Positions 1 through 8,039 of a stretch of DNA of 8,439 nt are shown here, in pieces (within the stretch, counting starts at the first letter, position 1; every line of letters starts with the position of its first letter). The DNA is from Verrucomicrobiota bacterium (lineage in GTDB: Bacteria > Verrucomicrobiota > Verrucomicrobiia > Opitutales > Seribacteraceae), in the NCBI GenBank assembly GCA_014382645.1, contig JACNJI010000200.1, positions 1 through 8,439 of the forward strand, given 5' to 3'. The position numbers and the translations under genes were made by a program. Under the pieces are notes generated by a model that saw only the letters and a list, made by a program, of their open reading frames with translations, was not told the origin of the DNA and made no database searches.

Positions 1-1007
1 AACGACTAGAACGGATACGGAATTAGGAAATTGTTTAGAGGCTTGAGTGTCGGAAACAGGAATTGAAAATTCGTCGGGGTAGCCGTGGAGGCGAACACAC
101 TCCCGAGGAGTCATGTGCCGAATGCCTTCGCGGTTAACTTCACCCATTATGTTTGTAAGGGGAGTGAAGTCTTTCAGCCGATGATCGATCACTCGGTTGC
201 GTCCACGACCCATGCCGTCGAGAACAATGGTATTGGCAACCTGATCGTTACGAATAATCTCGAAACCAAAGCCGTTTCCTGTTCCCTCGTGTCGAGCACG
301 ATGAGAGCGAAGAGGCTGAAGATACCTAGTGGAAAGATAGTAACGGGCGGAGACAGGATGCTTCTCCTTTACCTTGGAAAAGGGTGTTCAGACTTTGCTT
401 GGAGATGTATAATTAAATCTATTTATATTTAAGTCACTGTGGAATTCGACTGGGAAAACATGTCCACGCTTTTGTGGTACGCCATGATCTTCGGCCTTAA
501 TGACTTGTGGAGTGGGAACGAAATATGCGAGTTCGTCCCTTAGTGCGCAGAGAATTGCAGCGAGGGTTTGTCCGCCCCGGTGACTCATGAGTCCCTTGAG
601 GTTCTCAAGGAAAAAGACAGCGGGTCGCTTGGCCTTGAGGGTTCGGGCGATATCGAAGAAAAGGGTGCCTCGAGTATCCTCGATACCTCGGCGTTGACCA
701 GCCAGTGTTGAAGGCTTGGCAGGGGAACCCGGCGCAAAGAATGTCGTGTTCGGGTACTTTGTCGGCTCTGATCTTGGTGATGTCTCCGGAGAGGACCTCT
801 CCGAAGTTGGCCTCATAGGTCTTTTGAGCCCGGCGATCCCACTCGCCGGAAAAGACGCAACGCCCCCCCGAGCTGTTGCATCGCAAGGCGAAAACCGCCC
901 ATACCGGCGAAGAGATCGATAAATGAAAAGGTGTTTTTGTCTTTCCGGGATGGAGGAAAGGGGATCTCCCGCTTTAGCCTTTTGGGGCGTGCTCCTTGAC
1001 CTTTCAT
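1..1007 (-). pseudogene. DNA (cytosine-5-)-methyltransferase, Dcm family, frameshifted and cut by the window edge
   Basis: This gene encodes a C5-cytosine DNA methylase that transfers a methyl group from S-adenosylmethionine to cytosine within a target sequence. Its motifs are seen in order once two frameshifts are corrected: motif I FIDLFAGMGGF (residues ~29-39), motif IV GFPCQAF with catalytic Cys96, motif VI FFLENLKG (131-138), motif VIII VPQKR (176-180), a target-recognition region with GNGFGFEI (243-250), motif IX MTPREC (298-303) and motif X KQFPNSVSV (324-332). One extra base lies in a run of seven C on the plus strand (863-869). A second extra base lies at 702-703. An in-frame TGA sits at 388-390, with homology continuing past it to position 1. 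The reconstruction gives 335 codons to the edge, close to full length for the family; only a short C-terminal tail is missing. The ATG at 1007 overlaps the permease stop by 4 nt (ATGA), which decides the start. Motif VIII has His where the second Arg is usual, and motif X has Pro for the usual Gly, both consistent with decay. Target specificity cannot be read. The family call is firm; whether the lesions are real mutations or sequence errors is open. Confidence 0.88.
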
Positions 1008-2392
1008 CCGAGCTTGCGCACGGCATCGCGTATTACGGCCACGTTTACCGCGACGAAAGACCCGGCGTAGAGGACCGCTGCGACAAGGGTGACAAGTGAT
1101 AGACCCGAGGGAACTGTCAGTTCATAGGATTGGGCTTGTCCCTGAAGAGCGATTTTGAGCAACCAGGTGAAGAGGAGGCTAGCGGCGAATACCACCCCGA
1201 ACAGCTTGAGGAAGCGGTGAATGAAAGCGGTTGTTACGGTACGATGAGAAAAGCCAAGGTGCAGAAGATCTCTTACTGGCGTTGCTGCGCGCGTAACGAC
1301 TAATCGGTAACTGGCCGAAAAGGTGGCTACTGAGAGGAGTGAAAGCAATAATCCGATGGCTCCGACTATGGAGAAAGCCCACTTTGACGCGTCGTTCAGC
1401 AAGTCGTGTTCGGGGAGTTCTCGATTTATCTCGTATCCCTGTTCACTAAGAAAGGAAAGGAGTGCCTCGGTGGGCGCCTCGTCCACTCGGACAATTAGAC
1501 GCGAAGGCGAAGGCGCCTTTTCCTCTTCTTGGAGAAGTGCTGTGAGTGGACGGCGGGCCGCGGGGTCGTTCAGGGGGGAGAATTCGGCGGTGGCGGAAGC
1601 GTTTGCCTCCAGTATGGTCAGCAACTGTTCCCTGGTGCGTGGAGGGCCGTCCACTGCTCCCTCCAACCACAGGAACCAGTATCCCGTGACGTCCGGCTGG
1701 GCATAGTTTGCGTTTGCCCATTCGAGAAAGCTCGCGGGAACAAGTATGCTGTTGATGCGACGGCTGAAGGCGACGAATCGTCCGTTTTGCGAGGCGTCTC
1801 GTCTCTTGCCTAGAAAGATTTCGATGGGTATGCCGAGGGCGGCCTTGGACGAAAGGGCAGGGTACTCGACGCGCGTTGGGGCAAAACCGAAGTTCCACAG
1901 GTCGAGATAAAACTTCGGAATGATGAGCGGCACATGGGTGGAGCTTTCGTTCCAGTCCCATCCGTCTGGCTTGGCGTCGATGAATTCGTCCGGCACAGTC
2001 TCAAAGAATACATCTGCCTTGGCAGCCTCGCCCAATCCCACCTTTCCCGCAGGCCAAATGTGGATTTCGACGGGAAAGCGATTTCTCTTGAAGACGCCCA
2101 CTCCCTGCACTTCGGGACGGGTGCCGATGGCGGTGATTTCCTCGGGCGAGAACCCTTCGTCGTTTTTTCCGAGATTGGCGAGGGCTCCGCCTTCCACTCG
2201 TTTATTGACCGTAAAGAAGTTCCGTGGCGGTTCGCGTTCTGCAATGACCGCGCTCGTATCGTGGAAAAACTGAACGGCGGCGAGCAATGTAACAGTGCCC
2301 ATGAAACATCCTGTGACGGCAATGGCCAGTTCCCGGCGGGGACCGCGAACCCCAAGGGCCTTCGCCATAAGTTGTTCGATTCGGACGCTCAC
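1004..2392 (-). CDS. ABC transporter permease, FtsX/MacB/LolC-like
   Basis: This is the likely inner-membrane permease partner of the ATPase encoded just upstream. It is 462 residues from the chosen start. I see one N-terminal hydrophobic segment (~22-43), a long soluble region of about 290 residues, presumably periplasmic, and three C-terminal membrane segments (~338-362, ~397-416, ~431-454). This 1+3 layout is the FtsX/MacB/LolC topology. The stretch between the second and third segments (LHLGFSHRTVTTAF) resembles the cytoplasmic loop that contacts the ATPase in that superfamily. The GTG start at 2392 overlaps the ATPase stop as GTGA. The frame stays open further upstream (to 2494), but that part overlaps the ATPase gene and is unlikely to be translated. 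An ATG at 2368 is an alternative start. The stop overlaps the methyltransferase ATG. The substrate is unknown: lipoprotein sorting, lipid or peptide export, or a divisome role are all possible. The superfamily assignment rests on topology and on the neighbouring ATPase. Confidence 0.8.
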   Translation of the reverse strand: MSVRIEQLMAKALGVRGPRRELAIAVTGCFMGTVTLLAAVQFFHDTSAVIAEREPPRNFFTVNKRVEGGALANLGKNDEGFSPEEITAIGTRPEVQGVGVFKRNRFPVEIHIWPAGKVGLGEAAKADVFFETVPDEFIDAKPDGWDWNESSTHVPLIIPKFYLDLWNFGFAPTRVEYPALSSKAALGIPIEIFLGKRRDASQNGRFVAFSRRINSILVPASFLEWANANYAQPDVTGYWFLWLEGAVDGPPRTREQLLTILEANASATAEFSPLNDPAARRPLTALLQEEEKAPSPSRLIVRVDEAPTEALLSFLSEQGYEINRELPEHDLLNDASKWAFSIVGAIGLLLSLLSVATFSASYRLVVTRAATPVRDLLHLGFSHRTVTTAFIHRFLKLFGVVFAASLLFTWLLKIALQGQAQSYELTVPSGLSLVTLVAAVLYAGSFVAVNVAVIRDAVRKLG

Positions 2393-3024
2393 AGTTTCCA
2401 CTTGTGGTCGATGGCGAAGTCCGAGACTTCGTCGAGGGAAGAAAGAACAAGGCCTGCATGTCTCCGCTTGAGCTCTTCCTCGATGAGGTTCCATGCTTTT
2501 CGAGTGTTTTCGTCGTCGAGGTGGCTGAATGGTTCGTCCAAGAGGAGGATTTCAAAGGAACGGGAAAGAGTCCGGATGAGTGACATCCGCTGACGTTGCC
2601 CCTGCGAAAGGATGCCGCAGGGTTTCTCCAGATATTCGGCTACACCGAGACGTTCGGCCATGGTTTCGGTGGACAGAGCGGCTTCGTCGCGGACGGGAAG
2701 AAGCTCCATGTTTTCGCGAGCGGTTAGGTTTGGAAAGAGGCGAAGGTCTTGGAAAAGAAGGGCCACTTGGCGTGAGCGAAGGTGGGTCCAATCCTCTTCC
2801 GTAAAGGCGGAGGAGTCCTTGTCGTCGATCAGCAGTCGTCCCTTGAAATCCTTGCGAATTCCATAGATGACATGAAGGAGTGTACTCTTTCCTCGACCCG
2901 AGACACCGGAGACAAGATGACGCTTGCCCGAGTCAAGGACTAGTGCCGATCCCCACACCCTGGACGCATTCAGCGCTTTTTCCGGAATGGGCTCGGGAAG
3001 TACTTGCTGCAGTTCGATTTTCAT
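2389..3024 (-). CDS. ABC transporter ATP-binding protein (LolD/MacB/FtsE-like)
   Basis: This cytoplasmic nucleotide-binding subunit should couple ATP hydrolysis to the permease encoded immediately downstream. It has 211 residues, short but normal for a stand-alone ABC domain of the LolD/FtsE class. Visible motifs are Walker A GVSGRGKST (40-48), Q-loop Gln92 in LFQDLRLFPNL, signature LSQGQ (139-143, Gln in place of the usual Gly), Walker B with ILLLDEP and catalytic Glu164, and D-loop SHLD (167-170). The H-loop position is LSSLDEV, so the usual switch His is Leu197 (codon at 2434-2436). The ATG at 3024 is chosen because the domain begins there and it lies 10 nt after the amidohydrolase stop. 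The open frame extends to 3219, but that part overlaps the amidohydrolase gene and shows no ABC homology. The gene stop overlaps the permease GTG, pointing to translational coupling. The substrate is not predictable from the sequence. Confidence 0.92.
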   Translation of the reverse strand: MKIELQQVLPEPIPEKALNASRVWGSALVLDSGKRHLVSGVSGRGKSTLLHVIYGIRKDFKGRLLIDDKDSSAFTEEDWTHLRSRQVALLFQDLRLFPNLTARENMELLPVRDEAALSTETMAERLGVAEYLEKPCGILSQGQRQRMSLIRTLSRSFEILLLDEPFSHLDDENTRKAWNLIEEELKRRHAGLVLSSLDEVSDFAIDHKWKL

Positions 3025-3034
3025 TCGTGGACGA

Positions 3035-3919
3035 TCACTTTTCCAATCCAAACAGACGGGAGGCGTTGTCGCCGAGAATATTTTTTCGTTCCGATTCGGT
3101 AAGTCCAGCATCTTGAATTTCGGCAAGAAAGGTAGAGAAGTCAGGTTTCTCCTGCTTGCCGGGGTAGAGGCGTAAAGGATAGTCTGACCCGTACAGCACC
3201 TTTTCCGAGCCGACAACATCTACCACGGAACGAAAAACCTTGGAATCGTAGAGCAAGGGACTGGCTGCAACATCGTACCAAACGTTGGCGAAGCTTTTTC
3301 GGACATGCTCGTTGAGCTCGTAGAAAGGCAGCAACCCTCCCCAGTGGGCGAGGATTATTTTTAGCTCGGGATAGGTCTCAGCCAACCATTGAAAACCCTC
3401 GAAAGGGGAGGGCATCCTGCCAGGATGAGGATGCCCGACTGGTTCGCTGACATGGAAATTGATAGGCCAACCGGTTTCGACTGCGAACTCGACAATCTTG
3501 AGCCAATTCGGGTCACGCATTGAAAACCCTTGAACTGCGGGCAGGATTTCACCGATCCCGCGAAAGCCTTCGTCCCGGGCAGCTTTAAGCTCGTCGATCG
3601 CCTTCTCCGCAAGCGGATGAATGGAGGCAAAGGCAATGAAACGTTCGGGGTCTTTCCGAATCCATTCGCCGTGCCACCTGTTGTGCAAGGCACAAGTTTC
3701 CGGCGTTTCCCAGTACCAGCCTAGAAGTACGGCTTTGTCCACCCCTCCGGAATCCATATCGGCAAGCATGGTTTCTCGGTCGGCCCATCCTTGAATGGTA
3801 GGCCCTTTTTCGGGCACCACCAAGTTTTGCCAATGCTTTTCGCCTCTTGAGTTCGCGAAAGCGGCGGGATTTGCAAATACTGCCGGTGGGTAGCGATGAG
3901 CGTGGCAGTCGATAACCAT
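3035..3919 (-). CDS. Amidohydrolase family protein (amidohydrolase_2, TIM-barrel metal-dependent hydrolase)
   Basis: This is a cytoplasmic metal-dependent hydrolase or decarboxylase of the PF04909 type, in the family of aminocarboxymuconate-semialdehyde decarboxylase and related TIM-barrel enzymes. It has 294 residues with no signal peptide. The metal-binding signature is complete: DCHAH at 4-8 (His6, His8), NFHVSEP (His156), ILAHWGG (His192) and YGSDYPLR (Asp246). A conserved GIGEI (Glu124) sits on the expected strand. The C-terminal ILGDNASRLFGL is the usual end helix of the family. The ATG at 3919 starts directly at the first barrel strand (MVIDCHAH), typical for the family. It is the first gene of the minus-strand cluster after pyrG, and its stop lies 10 nt before the ATPase ATG, so it is probably co-transcribed with the transporter. 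The substrate is unknown. The family assignment is strong; any named reaction would be a guess. Confidence 0.93.
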   Translation of the reverse strand: MVIDCHAHRYPPAVFANPAAFANSRGEKHWQNLVVPEKGPTIQGWADRETMLADMDSGGVDKAVLLGWYWETPETCALHNRWHGEWIRKDPERFIAFASIHPLAEKAIDELKAARDEGFRGIGEILPAVQGFSMRDPNWLKIVEFAVETGWPINFHVSEPVGHPHPGRMPSPFEGFQWLAETYPELKIILAHWGGLLPFYELNEHVRKSFANVWYDVAASPLLYDSKVFRSVVDVVGSEKVLYGSDYPLRLYPGKQEKPDFSTFLAEIQDAGLTESERKNILGDNASRLFGLEK

Positions 3920-3968
3920 TTACCAAGGATGAAGGAATGGCTTTGTGAATTCTCGTGTCGTTCTACTT

Positions 3969-3995
3969 AAGAAAGAGCCCTGTGGTTGGAGGCTC
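3969..3995 (-). terminator. Possible weak intrinsic terminator after pyrG
   Basis: On the minus strand, GAGCCT (plus 3990-3995) can pair with GGGCTC (plus 3975-3980), with one G-U pair and a 9-nt loop. It is followed by TTTCTT (plus 3969-3974). It lies just past the pyrG stop and about 50 nt before the amidohydrolase start, where a transcript end would fit. The stem is only 6 bp and the T tract is interrupted, so it may be leaky or fortuitous. Confidence 0.3.
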
Positions 3996-4006
3996 ACAGA
4001 AAAGGC

Positions 4007-5909
<1,903 letters not shown>

Positions 5910-6989
5910 ATGATCTTCTCTGCTCCCATATGGAATGAGAAGAAAGAATTCGCGAGTCGTCGTCGTTTTGTTCGTGACGCTTCCTTTGCCGGGGCGACCA
6001 TGCTTGCCGTACCTAATGTGTCGACCTCTCGGGAAAAGGATAAGGTGTTGCCGGTGAGTGAGGGGGAATTCCTTTACCAGGTTGATCATGACTGGGGGGA
6101 TTTGTCCGAGGGTCACTTATATGGCAACGCAATCTCACCGAGTGACGGTTGATAAAGCTGGGTTGTTCTACTTTACGCACTATGAAACGCTTGGTAGTGT
6201 TTTTGTGTTCGAACCAAGCGCGAAATTCGTCAAATCGATGGGCGATATCCATGCGGCGAATGAGCACGGAATCGATATCCGAGATGAAGACGGAACGGAA
6301 TGCCTCTACCTGTCTCCCGGCAACTCCAACCTGAGTTTTACGAAAATGACGATGGGAGGAGAGGTCGTTTGGCGAAAAGGGAAGAAGCTTCTCGACGAGC
6401 TTTCCGGAAATATGCAGCGAAGTCGCGTTATCGTCCTACCAACACTAGTTTTTCGCGTTACGATGGTTACTGTCTTGGCGATGGTTACGGGAGCAATTTC
6501 CTTCACCAATTCGACAAGAACGATAAATATGTGCGTACCATCGGCGGTGGAGGTAATGACCCTGGATAGTTTCGCACACCGCACGGGCAATGAGTTGGAC
6601 ATTCGTGACGGCATACCCAAACTCGCCGTATGCGATCGAGCCAACAAGCGTCTCCAATGGTTCGCCGCGGCCGGTGAAGCACTTTAAAGACATTGGACAA
6701 TTTTCTCTTTCCCGCCGACATCGATGTGAAAGGCGAATTGATGCTCGTGCCCGACTTGGGCGCCCGCATCACTTTGCTCGACAAAGAAGACAAGGCAATC
6801 ACTCACCTTGGCGACGACCCGGAATGGTGCAAGGTGGCCCTCCGCAAAGGTTTCCGCAGGAAGCGCGATCAATGGAAGGCGGGCCGATTCGTACACCCTC
6901 ACGACGCCTGTTTTGATAAGGACGGAAACATTTTCGTAGTTGAGTGGGTTTCCACGGGACGCGTCGCCAAGCTCCGTAAAGTAAGTTGA
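5910..6989 (+). pseudogene. NHL-repeat / six-bladed beta-propeller protein with Tat signal, multiply frameshifted
   Basis: The intact form would be an exported beta-propeller protein of about 359 residues. It starts at the ATG at 5910 (or GTG at 5901) with a twin-arginine signal SRRRFVRDASFAGA (16-29). Propeller-like segments follow: HLYGNA then HRVTVDKAG, GSVFVFEPS, HGIDIRDEDGTE, YRPTNTSFS, LGDGYGSNFLHQFDKNDKY, FRTPHGQ, LAVCDRANKRLQWF, FPADIDVKGELMLVPDLGA, RFVHPHDACFDKDGNIFVVEW and TGRVAKLRKVS at the end. These lie in alternating frames. The breaks are an extra base near 6132-6134, a missing base in an A run near 6407-6410, an extra A at 6593 and a missing base near 6678-6685. In addition, TAG at 6567-6569 stands where Lys or Arg would precede FRTPHGQ. 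The four indels sum to zero, so first and last segments share a frame. The NHL family is firm from the HPHDACFDKDGN and CDRANKRLQWF motifs; ligand and role are unknown. As written, the gene yields only about 80 residues. Confidence 0.85.
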
Positions 6990-7012
6990 CCTTTGCAGTA
7001 TGTCGTCCAGTA

Positions 7013-7042
7013 ACTTTGGATTGTTTTTGATCGTCCCAAAGT
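7013..7042. repeat. Inverted repeat, 7-bp arms with 16-nt spacer
   Basis: ACTTTGG (7013-7019) and CCAAAGT (7036-7042) are perfect inverted complements, 24 nt after the NHL gene stop. The right arm is not followed directly by a T tract (the T run starts 19 nt later). It is therefore not a standard intrinsic terminator. It could be a regulator site or chance. Confidence 0.35.
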
Positions 7043-7206
7043 GAAGTTAACGGTAATCATCTTTTTTTCCATGACATACACACTATATCTCTGGCGTTCT
7101 CACCATCGCCTGCACCCTGCTCTCGATTCCTCGATGCATGAATAGGGGTTGCGCCTTGAACGGTTTTTGGGCGGAAACTGTTCTTCATTTCGGTTTTTGT
7201 CTCTTC

Positions 7207-7234
7207 TTGCCTTTTGCTCAAAGGGAAATATCAA
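7207..7234 (+). promoter_or_regulatory. Tentative sigma-70-like promoter for sdhC-sdhA
   Basis: TTGCCT (7207-7212) and TATCAA (7229-7234) are separated by 16 nt, and each matches four of six consensus bases. The location, 23 nt before the sdhC GTG, is plausible. The match is weak, and promoter consensus in this phylum is poorly known to me. Confidence 0.2.
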
Positions 7235-7256
7235 CTTCTTGTGAATCTTTTATTTT

Positions 7257-8039
7257 GTGACTAGTATTTGTTCTATCTGTTCCAGTTCATTGGGAAAAAA
7301 ATACCTGATGGCTCTTTCGGGCTTTGTCTTGGTCGGTTTTGTCTTCGTTCACATGGCGGGCAACCTGCAGATGTTTGCAGGTGCTGAAGCTATTAATACT
7401 TATGCTTACCAACTGAAAGCCCTTCCTTGGTTTGTGTTGTGGGGTTCGAGATTGTTTCTGCTTGCCGTCGTAGTCGTCCATGCTTGGACTGCTGCTAAAA
7501 TATGTGCGGAGAACCGTGCCTCGCGTCCCAAGTCAAATGATGTGGAGGTCACTAAAAAGTCCGGATGGTCATCGCTCAACATGGGGCTGACGGGTTCCAT
7601 ACTGTTTGCCTTTATCGTATTCCACATTCTTCATTTCACCACTCAAACCGTATTTCCTGAATACAAGGAGCTTACCACTTATGTTCCGGCGTCTGACGGA
7701 GCGGAGGTGCAAGACGTTTATCTTATGGTGCTTACCGGTTTTGGGTCCGAGTGGTTGTCCGCCGTCTATGCTTTATGCATGTTTTTGCTTTGTCGCCACT
7801 TAACTCATGGCGTGTCTAGTATGTTTCAATCTCTCGGTCTCCGCCGAGAATCTTGGCGTGGCAAGCTTGATAGTTTGGCCATTCTCTATGGCTGGGTGAT
7901 TTTCTTTGGATTCATTTCAATTCCATTGGCGGTTATCCTGCAAAAGCATGGGGCGGTGGAAGTTTTTGATAAGGTGGCCTTCGACCAAGCCGTTCCTGCC
8001 GCCGTCAGCAGTTCGAACTCGGAGGCACCCACCCAATGA
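7257..8039 (+). CDS. sdhC: Succinate dehydrogenase / fumarate reductase cytochrome b subunit (b558 family)
   Basis: This is the membrane anchor that binds haem b and the quinone for succinate:quinone oxidoreductase (complex II). It has 260 residues and about five membrane helices: ~17-38, ~58-80, ~108-128, ~163-185 and ~205-228. Candidate haem-ligand histidines lie in the helices: His32 ([10 protein letters not shown]), His75 (VVVHAWTA), His123/His126 (FIVFHILHF) and His181/His184 ([15 protein letters not shown]). The N-terminal [14 protein letters not shown] and the [11 protein letters not shown] motif are hallmarks of the single-subunit b558 anchor found in Bacteroidota, Verrucomicrobiota and epsilonproteobacteria-like enzymes. 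The start is GTG at 7257, since an in-frame TGA at 7242-7244 excludes earlier starts and a later ATG would remove the conserved N-terminus. No Shine-Dalgarno sequence is visible. The C-terminal ~25 residues are Ala/Ser-rich and variable. The stop overlaps the sdhA ATG by 4 nt. Confidence 0.95.
   Translation: MTSICSICSSSLGKKYLMALSGFVLVGFVFVHMAGNLQMFAGAEAINTYAYQLKALPWFVLWGSRLFLLAVVVVHAWTAAKICAENRASRPKSNDVEVTKKSGWSSLNMGLTGSILFAFIVFHILHFTTQTVFPEYKELTTYVPASDGAEVQDVYLMVLTGFGSEWLSAVYALCMFLLCRHLTHGVSSMFQSLGLRRESWRGKLDSLAILYGWVIFFGFISIPLAVILQKHGAVEVFDKVAFDQAVPAAVSSSNSEAPTQ

Larger units (their letters stand above)
6990..7256. other. Intergenic region upstream of sdhC
   Basis: These 267 nt lie between the NHL gene stop and the sdhC start. 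They contain a 7-bp inverted repeat (7013-7042), a run of seven T (7062-7068) and several pyrimidine-rich tracts. No open frame with family resemblance and no RNA gene was seen. The sdh promoter should lie here. Confidence 0.5.

Noticed and set aside
85..432. A 115-codon plus-strand open frame at the left end
   Set aside because: The opposite strand encodes methyltransferase recognition-domain and motif IX/X residues here; the plus-strand frame shows no family resemblance.
388..869. Programmed frameshifting or stop-codon recoding in the methyltransferase
   Set aside because: Three separate events would be needed in one gene, and TGA is used as a normal stop elsewhere in the window (for example amidohydrolase, permease, ATPase and sdhC). 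Lesions or errors are simpler.
388..1026. Treating the long minus-strand open frame as one intact 212-residue gene
   Set aside because: Its first ~100 residues are the wrong frame; motifs I-IV lie in the two other frames and only the part after ~700 is genuine methyltransferase.
6058..6687. A single 209-residue protein in the middle of the NHL locus
   Set aside because: Its beginning, a central stretch (~6410-6590) and the region past 6680 do not match the NHL family in this frame, while neighbouring frames do; it is a fragment of the broken gene.
7013..7068. Rho-independent terminator after the NHL gene
   Set aside because: The stem is AT-rich with a 16-nt loop, and the T run is 19 nt away from the stem.
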